Positions 41,279 through 45,363 of a DNA stretch of 45,363 nt are shown here, in pieces. Both the position numbers and the translations under genes were made by a program. Location: NCBI GenBank assembly GCA_003552985.1, contig PUPD01000233.1, positions 1 through 45,363 of the forward strand, in the 5' to 3' direction. The notes beneath the pieces are model-generated. The model saw only the letters and a program-made list of their open reading frames with translations, searched no databases and was not told the origin of the DNA. Positions within the stretch are counted from its first letter, which is position 1; each line of letters starts with the position of its first letter. Source of the DNA: Spirochaetaceae bacterium. Lineage in GTDB: Bacteria; Spirochaetota; Spirochaetia; DSM-27196; SLAA01.

Positions 41279-42838
41279 TTACTCAGCAGAGGGGAGATCG
41301 CGCCCCTGTGGCGTAACCCGCCCGCGTCTTCGTTCCGGCTGACCTGTCCTGACGAACAGTTGGACCGAGGGCGAGTCGTCGACGCGGTGCCAGCTGTAGC
41401 CGGTCTGGTTGAGCCGCTCCTCGAGCGCCGGCTGATCCTCGGCTTCGAAGCCTATCAGCACGTTGCCGGTGTCGCTCGCCTGGTTGCGGTAGTGGAACGC
41501 GCTGATGTTCCACCGGGGGCCGAGAGTCGCAAGAAACTCGCCGAGCGCGCCCGGCCGTTCCGGGAAGTTGATTTGGTACAGGTGTTCGGATACCGCATGC
41601 GGCGAGATGCCGCCGATCATGTGCCGCACGTGCTCCTTAGCAATATCGTCGTTTGAAAGATCGGTGTGCTCGTAACCCGCCTTGTCCATGCGGGCAAGAA
41701 AGGCGTCCCTGTCGGCCGCGCCTGATACGCTGATCCCGACGAGGATGTGCGCGCTTCGACGATCCGAGAGGCGATAGTTGAACTCGGTGATCGCATGGCC
41801 GTCGAGGATATCGGTGCAGAAGCTACGCAACGCACCGGCGCGTTCGGGAAGCGTGATCGCGACCAGCGCCTCACGGCCGGACCCGATCAGCGTCCGCTCC
41901 GAGACCTGCTGCAGACGCTCAAAGCTCATGTTGGCGCCCGAGCAGATCGCTACCGCCTGAGCCGCCGCGGGAAGCGTGCACCGCAGCACGCCCGCCGCGG
42001 CGAGAGCTCCGGCCGGCTCAACGATGCTGCGGGTGTCCTCGAAAACAGCCTTGATCGCGGCGCAGATCTCGTCGGTGCTCACGGTAATGATGCGGTCCAC
42101 GTAGCGGCGGGCGATCGCGAAGGTGTGCTCACCGGCGCGCTTCACCGCAACGCCGTCGGCAAAGATGCCGACGTGGTCAAGCGTTACGCGCTCCTCCGCC
42201 GCAAGCGATCGCTGCATCACGTTGCTGTCGGCGGGCTCCACCCCAATTACCTCGATCTCCGGCCGAAGCTGCTTCACGTACAGCGCCACCCCGGCGAGGA
42301 GCCCGCCGCCGCCTACCGGCACGAAGATGTGGCTGGTGTCCGGCAGTTGCTCGAGAATCTCGCGGCCTATGGTTCCCTGGCCCGCGATCACGAGCGGATC
42401 GTCGAAGGGGTGCACGAAGGTCGCGCCGGTCTCGCGCTCGAGCTTCTGCGCGTGTGCGTAGGCGTCGTCGAAGCCATCGCCCACCAGCATCACCTCCGCA
42501 CCGTGCCCTTGCACCGCCTCAACCTTGATCGCGGGCGTGGTTTTCGGCATCACGATGGTCGCCCGCATGCCGAGCTTCGCGGCGCCGAGCGCAACGCCCT
42601 GGGCGTGATTCCCGGCGCTTGCGGCGATCACGCCGCGCCCGCGCGCCTCGGCGGTTATGTTCGAGAGGTAGTTGTAGGCACCGCGGAGCTTGAAGGAGTG
42701 CACCGGCTGCAGGTCCTCGCGTTTCAGGTAGACCGTGGCCCCGGTGGCCCGCGACAACTTTGGGGCGTGCGTCAGCGGCGACTCTATTGCCACGTCGTAC
42801 ACTCTGGCCAGCAGGATCGGTTTGACGTCTTCAATCAC
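41279..42838 (-). CDS. ilvA: threonine dehydratase (threonine ammonia-lyase), biosynthetic type
   Basis: This 519-residue PLP enzyme converts L-threonine to 2-oxobutanoate, the first step to isoleucine. The PLP Lys is in LQPVHSFKLRGAYNYLS (about Lys50), the Asn region AASAGNHAQGVALGAAKLGM is at about 72-91, the tetraglycine loop FVPVGGGGLLAGVALYVKQL at about 172-191, and the Ser/Cys-binding end AVAICSGANMSFERL at about 298-312. Two ACT-like regulatory domains follow (about 325-400 and 420-495: ALVAITLPERAGALRSF and LYQINFPERPGALGEFLATL), as in the feedback-inhibited IlvA. GTG 42838 has GGAGGA six bases upstream. It is not in an ilv operon here. It is intact, unlike the dehydratase pseudogene at 30124-30784. 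Confidence 0.93.
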   Translation of the reverse strand: MIEDVKPILLARVYDVAIESPLTHAPKLSRATGATVYLKREDLQPVHSFKLRGAYNYLSNITAEARGRGVIAASAGNHAQGVALGAAKLGMRATIVMPKTTPAIKVEAVQGHGAEVMLVGDGFDDAYAHAQKLERETGATFVHPFDDPLVIAGQGTIGREILEQLPDTSHIFVPVGGGGLLAGVALYVKQLRPEIEVIGVEPADSNVMQRSLAAEERVTLDHVGIFADGVAVKRAGEHTFAIARRYVDRIITVSTDEICAAIKAVFEDTRSIVEPAGALAAAGVLRCTLPAAAQAVAICSGANMSFERLQQVSERTLIGSGREALVAITLPERAGALRSFCTDILDGHAITEFNYRLSDRRSAHILVGISVSGAADRDAFLARMDKAGYEHTDLSNDDIAKEHVRHMIGGISPHAVSEHLYQINFPERPGALGEFLATLGPRWNISAFHYRNQASDTGNVLIGFEAEDQPALEERLNQTGYSWHRVDDSPSVQLFVRTGQPERRRGRVTPQGRDLPSAE

Positions 42839-42940
42839 GGCTCATCCTCCGTTCTCGCACCGGCATCATGCCACAGACGTCGACCACGCGTCTCGATCGG
42901 ACCGCGCCCCGCTTCTCGGACGTATCGTATGGTGAAGCGG

Positions 42941-43786
42941 CTAAAAGGCCCGGGCAGCACGCACCTTGGCGTTAGATCCCTTGTTGTAGAACCCTCGGAA
43001 ACCGTCGTCGAAGTCCACTGTCCATGCAGTAGTTGAGGTCCGCTCAGAAGAACTCCAATACCGTTCCTCCTCGAAACCGCCACTACCCTGTTCAGCCAGG
43101 TTATGATACATCAGCTCCAGCTCGTCCCTCGAGGGCAGGAACCAGTCATGATGCCCCCCATGCTGTCTAAGCCTAGTCCCCTGTGCTGCCGCATAGTCTA
43201 CCCCGATTAATGCGCTGTACGTATTATCGTATCCGCTACCCACATTTGTCGACGTCCCCCCTGTAAATGATTGGCTGCCTCCAATCTTCCACGGTTTCGG
43301 TACCTCGTCAGCCGTCCAGGCCTCCAGGTACCGCCACCCCTCGGTGTACTCACCCTTATCGTAGAACACGATCCCTCCGGCCGGTCCGTCGTCTCCGATC
43401 TGGTAGGTCCAGTGTGCGACGAGTTCCACGTCCGACTGAGTGTCCCAGTCCCGGGCACTCTCCATTTCTGCGGTGTAGTACTGCGCACCGGTCCCACCGG
43501 GTGCTGTGTAGAGCCGCGCGTAGTACCCATCGAACACCGCCCCGCCCTTCGTGGGAGGAAGTCCGACCGGCATCGGCTGCCCCAAGGTCACGGTTACGCT
43601 CGTTGAACCGCCGACACCTCCTTGTTTGTCGAAGGTCAAGGTGTAGGTTTCCTGCTCGCTCTCGTTCTCCTCGATCGTTGCCTCAAAAACCTGATCGCGG
43701 CACCCGCTGAACAGCACAAGCACCACTACCGCGACCACCACCCCGGTCACACTCCATCGCTGCACTCCGGCTCTCACTCTGCTCAT
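42941..43786 (-). CDS. DUF1566-like lipoprotein
   Basis: This 281-residue protein has a lipoprotein signal (VVVAVVVLVLFSGC, Cys at about residue 29). A short beta repeat resembling the InlB/Listeria-type B repeat follows (YTLTFDKQGGVGGSTSVTVT then LGQPMP, about 48-80). The C-terminal DUF1566-like (FGE-sulfatase-fold related) region has GDDGPAGGIVFYDKGEYTEG, DWFLPSRDELELMYHNLAEQ, RYWSSSERTSTTAWTVDFDD and AKVRAARAF. Such proteins are common surface lipoproteins in spirochaetes; the role is unknown and may be ligand binding. ATG 43786 is preceded by GGAGG at five bases, so it is preferred over ATG 43798. A clear promoter is about 70 bp upstream. Confidence 0.85.
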   Translation of the reverse strand: MSRVRAGVQRWSVTGVVVAVVVLVLFSGCRDQVFEATIEENESEQETYTLTFDKQGGVGGSTSVTVTLGQPMPVGLPPTKGGAVFDGYYARLYTAPGGTGAQYYTAEMESARDWDTQSDVELVAHWTYQIGDDGPAGGIVFYDKGEYTEGWRYLEAWTADEVPKPWKIGGSQSFTGGTSTNVGSGYDNTYSALIGVDYAAAQGTRLRQHGGHHDWFLPSRDELELMYHNLAEQGSGGFEEERYWSSSERTSTTAWTVDFDDGFRGFYNKGSNAKVRAARAF

Positions 43787-43855
43787 CCTGTCCTCCATTC
43801 TTCATTCCAACTCACCCGCGCGGGACACCCAACGTAAAGCGAGTGCATTTAGTTG

Positions 43856-43884
43856 ACTATATCGCTCAAGTAAAGATTTTACAA
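43856..43884 (-). promoter_or_regulatory. promoter of the DUF1566-like lipoprotein gene
   Basis: On the minus strand TTGTAA (43884-43879) and TATAGT (43861-43856) are separated by 17 bp. They lie about 70 bp before ATG 43786 with a mostly unstructured leader between. Confidence 0.6.
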
Positions 43885-43950
43885 CTATGCGTATTGGTAA
43901 CTGTTCTGGACCTGCAGGCGCGAAACGAACCACTGTGCGCGCGCGAAGCG

Positions 43951-44349
43951 TTACTCGCGGCTGCGCAGAAGGTCGACGAACGCTTTCGGAGATACGACGA
44001 GCGGCTCCTGGGGGAAGTGCTTGTCGTTACCGGTTACCAGGTAGTCGGCAGCGCCCGCGATTGCCACCTCGTAGAACGGCAGGTCAGCCGGATCCGCTAC
44101 GCCGAATGCTCTCGGCCCTGCGATGACGTGCTCACCGTGATGCTCGAAGAACTCCAGGAGCGCCTGCACATAATGCGAAGGAAAAGCAAACCTCGGCCGC
44201 TTCAAGACATCCCGATACTCAAGCAAAATGCAGTCATCGAGGAGAACCGTGAACCGATTATCGAGAACGGCGTTCACGACCGAACCGGGAGCGCCGTGAG
44301 GCGTCAAGATTCCCGATAGCAAAACGTTGGTATCGAGCACTATCCTCAC
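43951..44349 (-). CDS. PIN-domain toxin (PIN_3/COG1569 type)
   Basis: This 132-residue PIN protein begins VRIVLDTNVLLSGILTPHG (Asp at residue 6), with the second acidic group in LLEYRDVLKRPRF and the third in VADPADLPFYEVAIAGAADY then LVTGNDKHF. This is the layout of the PIN family often annotated as putative toxin component (COG1569). All acidic residues seem present, so an active RNase is likely. GTG 44349 overlaps the antitoxin stop as GTGA. It is transcribed together with the Phd-like antitoxin from the promoter at 44658-44685. The target is unknown. Confidence 0.85.
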   Translation of the reverse strand: MRIVLDTNVLLSGILTPHGAPGSVVNAVLDNRFTVLLDDCILLEYRDVLKRPRFAFPSHYVQALLEFFEHHGEHVIAGPRAFGVADPADLPFYEVAIAGAADYLVTGNDKHFPQEPLVVSPKAFVDLLRSRE

Positions 44350-44633
44350 GTGGCGCGCTCACGACGAACAGCATCAATCTCCGCTTGAACCTCTTCTTCG
44401 GTCATGGTGTCGAGCCCACGCTCCCGTGCAGCTCGGCGCAGTTGATGGAGCGCCGTGGCGGCGCGAGCACGACGAACGGCAGTCAGAGTCTCCTCAAGGG
44501 TTTCGTCCGACAACGGCGTGAGCAACGCGATCGGCTTGCCGTTGTTCGTGATGACCATCTCCTGCTCCTCGGGAAGCTGTTTCCAGATTTCTGCAGGCGA
44601 CGTCCTAATATCGCGAACCGTAATGAACTTCAT
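44346..44633 (-). CDS. Phd/YefM-type antitoxin
   Basis: This 95-residue protein begins MKFITVRDIRTSPAEIWKQL, followed by EEQEMVITNNGKPIALLTPL, the Phd/YefM DNA-binding fold (about 1-45). The C-terminal half (LTAVRRARAATALHQLRRAA then RERGLDTMTEEEVQAEIDAV) is helical and would bind the toxin. ATG 44633 has AGGGG upstream; a longer frame to 44657 is less likely. It should repress its own operon by binding the palindrome near the promoter and neutralise the PIN toxin that follows with a GTGA overlap. Confidence 0.85.
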   Translation of the reverse strand: MKFITVRDIRTSPAEIWKQLPEEQEMVITNNGKPIALLTPLSDETLEETLTAVRRARAATALHQLRRAARERGLDTMTEEEVQAEIDAVRRERAT

Positions 44634-44649
44634 CAGAATACACCCCTCT

Positions 44650-44664
44650 ATACACAAGGTGTAT
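44650..44664. promoter_or_regulatory. palindromic operator of the Phd/PIN operon
   Basis: ATACAC-AAG-GTGTAT is a perfect 6-3-6 inverted repeat. It overlaps the probable -10 (TACACC on the minus strand, 44663-44658), which is 16 bp after a perfect TTGACA -35 (44685-44680). Binding there would block the polymerase. Confidence 0.6.
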
Positions 44665-44685
44665 CGAACGTCACTCGATTGTCAA
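44658..44685 (-). promoter_or_regulatory. promoter of the Phd/PIN operon
   Basis: On the minus strand a consensus TTGACA (44685-44680) is followed after 16 bp by TACACC (44663-44658), a weak -10. The operator palindrome overlaps the -10. Confidence 0.45.
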
Positions 44686-44763
44686 CAAGAAGAGCAAACG
44701 ACGGATGTGAGATAAGGCGGTTCCGCGTTGCGTAATATCTGATGATGGAATTAAGTTGCAATC

Positions 44764-44856
44764 ATGAAGCGTACACAGGTACAGATCCCCGACCCTTGGT
44801 GCAATCGGGTTAGGAGGGTCGCACTCACGGTATACAAACACCTGGAACCTTGGTGC
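44764..44856 (+). pseudogene. ribbon-helix-helix antitoxin, N-terminal remnant
   Basis: ATG 44764 begins MKRTQVQIPDPWCNRVRRVA then LTVYKHLEPW, resembling the start of VapB-type antitoxins (RTQVQIPDPLYxxVKRVAE). After about 25 residues the likeness is lost as the frame runs into the end of the convergent MazF gene. It is a short leftover of another TA locus. Confidence 0.45.
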
Positions 44857-44861
44857 AAAAC

Positions 44862-45188
44862 TCAGCGGCAGCCTAGCGCGATACCGGCTGCACGACACAG
44901 TTCACGTAACTTTTCGGCATTCAGTCTACCGAGAAAGGTGTGGAGGTCGGCCTGCTGAACGGTTTGGATATGGTCGAGATTCACGGCTGAGTCGTGTTTG
45001 AGGCCCTCCTCTCGGCCGATGATCACCTCGCTTGGAGCACCGTGAATACTGGAGGTAACAGGAGCCACCGTTACGGTGTGCAGAAGTCCTATCACCTCAG
45101 AACGAGTGAGGACAACAACCGGCCGCCGTTTGTCCGGCTTTTTGGAGGTGTAGAGGCGAACATCGCCTCTCTTTAGTCGGTCGGCCAC
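44862..45188 (-). CDS. MazF/PemK-type endoribonuclease toxin
   Basis: This 108-residue protein of the MazF/PemK fold begins MADRLKRGDVRLYTSKKPDK. The catalytic Arg is expected in KPDKRRPVVVLTRSEV (about 17-32), and the Thr/Ser in VTVAPVTSSIHGAPSEV (about 39-55), with the later strand SAVNLDHIQTVQQADL (about 67-82). MazF toxins cut mRNA or rRNA at short sequence motifs. GTG 45188 has GGAGG five bases upstream, within the end of the antitoxin gene, which it overlaps by 16 bp. All core segments are present and the gene looks intact. Confidence 0.88.
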   Translation of the reverse strand: MADRLKRGDVRLYTSKKPDKRRPVVVLTRSEVIGLLHTVTVAPVTSSIHGAPSEVIIGREEGLKHDSAVNLDHIQTVQQADLHTFLGRLNAEKLRELCRAAGIALGCR

Positions 45189-45363
45189 GCACCCTCCTCA
45201 GTCCAACCGTCGAGCTCGTCTTCGAGCGCAGCGGTGGATGAGTACGCCTGCGCGTACTTGCGTGCTATGGTTTCCTGCTCACGTTGCCTGAGATAACGAT
45301 CTACCGCACGCCGAACCACCTCCGACCGACCACGCTCCTTGACTTCCTCACTCTCGGAGAGAC
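45173..45363 (-). CDS. MazE-type ribbon-helix-helix antitoxin, 5' end outside the window
   Basis: The last 62 codons are visible and end at 45173: LSESEEVKERGRSEVVRRAV then DRYLRQREQETIARKYAQAY, finishing LEDELDGWTEEGAWPTD. The first block is the second helix of a ribbon-helix-helix domain, and the acidic, Trp-containing tail is typical of MazE-like antitoxins that occupy the MazF active site. The gene runs off the window's right edge, and its stop lies inside the toxin gene's start. Confidence 0.75.
   Translation of the reverse strand, partial: LSESEEVKERGRSEVVRRAVDRYLRQREQETIARKYAQAYSSTAALEDELDGWTEEGAWPTD

Noticed and set aside
41747-43036. A 429-codon plus-strand frame
   Set aside because: It is antisense to threonine dehydratase, whose motifs and ribosome binding site are clear; the composition (Arg/His/Gly-rich) is that of a shadow frame.

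Overview
The window looks like bacterial chromosomal DNA of moderately high GC content, probably from a spirochaete of the Spirochaeta/Alkalispirochaeta kind. The clues are two broken receiver-PAS-HisKA_2 kinase genes of a type common in Spirochaetaceae, a substrate-binding protein whose signal peptide ends in the VWAGGAAE style, and the mix of small lipoproteins and UroD-fold genes. This assignment is inference; there is no rRNA or other marker gene. No tRNA, rRNA or CRISPR array was seen. The most striking general property is decay: intact operons alternate with stretches of frameshifted, truncated or internally deleted genes.

Region by region. (1) 1-4.1 kb: a hypothetical gene, an intact FitA/PIN toxin-antitoxin (TA) pair with its operator, a shortened rhodanese pseudogene, a second FitA/PIN pair whose toxin is frameshifted, and a degenerate rve-type transposase. 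(2) 4.4-15.4 kb, the best preserved part: a xylose-isomerase-like TIM-barrel protein, then on the minus strand an ABC importer (soluble binding protein, fused double permease, ATPase) with a HAD phosphatase, and divergently a lipoprotein paralogue of the binding protein followed by a LytS/YesM-type histidine kinase and an AraC-type response regulator. The layout suggests a three-component sensor (anchored binding protein, kinase, regulator) for the substrate of the adjacent importer, which I infer to be a phosphorylated sugar or similar anion. (3) 15.4-18.1 kb: a damaged P-loop kinase, an intact M20 peptidase and a group II intron maturase remnant. (4) 18.2-26.2 kb: an unusual group with a single-pass membrane protein, a CHAT-protease remnant, an amidase_2-SH3 protein without signal peptide, a three-helix membrane protein, a 938-residue collagen-like/IPT/SGNH-hydrolase protein without signal peptide, and a TPR-like gene broken at a G7 tract.

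(5) 26.6-32.1 kb is a gene graveyard: remnants of a penicillin acylase, of PIN toxins, of a Phd/VapC pair, of a receiver-PAS kinase, of a serine/threonine dehydratase and of short-chain dehydrogenases. Among them are an intact histidine phosphatase, a GNAT acetyltransferase and an apparently intact MNT/HEPN toxin-antitoxin cassette that sits exactly between two 98-bp direct repeats. (6) 32.2-45.4 kb: an intact penicillin-acylase lipoprotein, a second broken kinase, three UroD/MtaA-like proteins with a DMT transporter, threonine dehydratase with two ACT domains, a DUF1566-like lipoprotein, and two more toxin-antitoxin loci (Phd/PIN and MazE/MazF), the last running off the window edge.

How it fits together: the importer/sensor/phosphatase/isomerase block reads as one uptake-and-use module for a (probably phosphorylated) carbohydrate. 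The UroD-like trio and the DMT transporter read as a methyl-transfer or small-molecule module. At least seven toxin-antitoxin loci in all states, from intact to a few dozen codons, mark the rest as an accessory island with high turnover.
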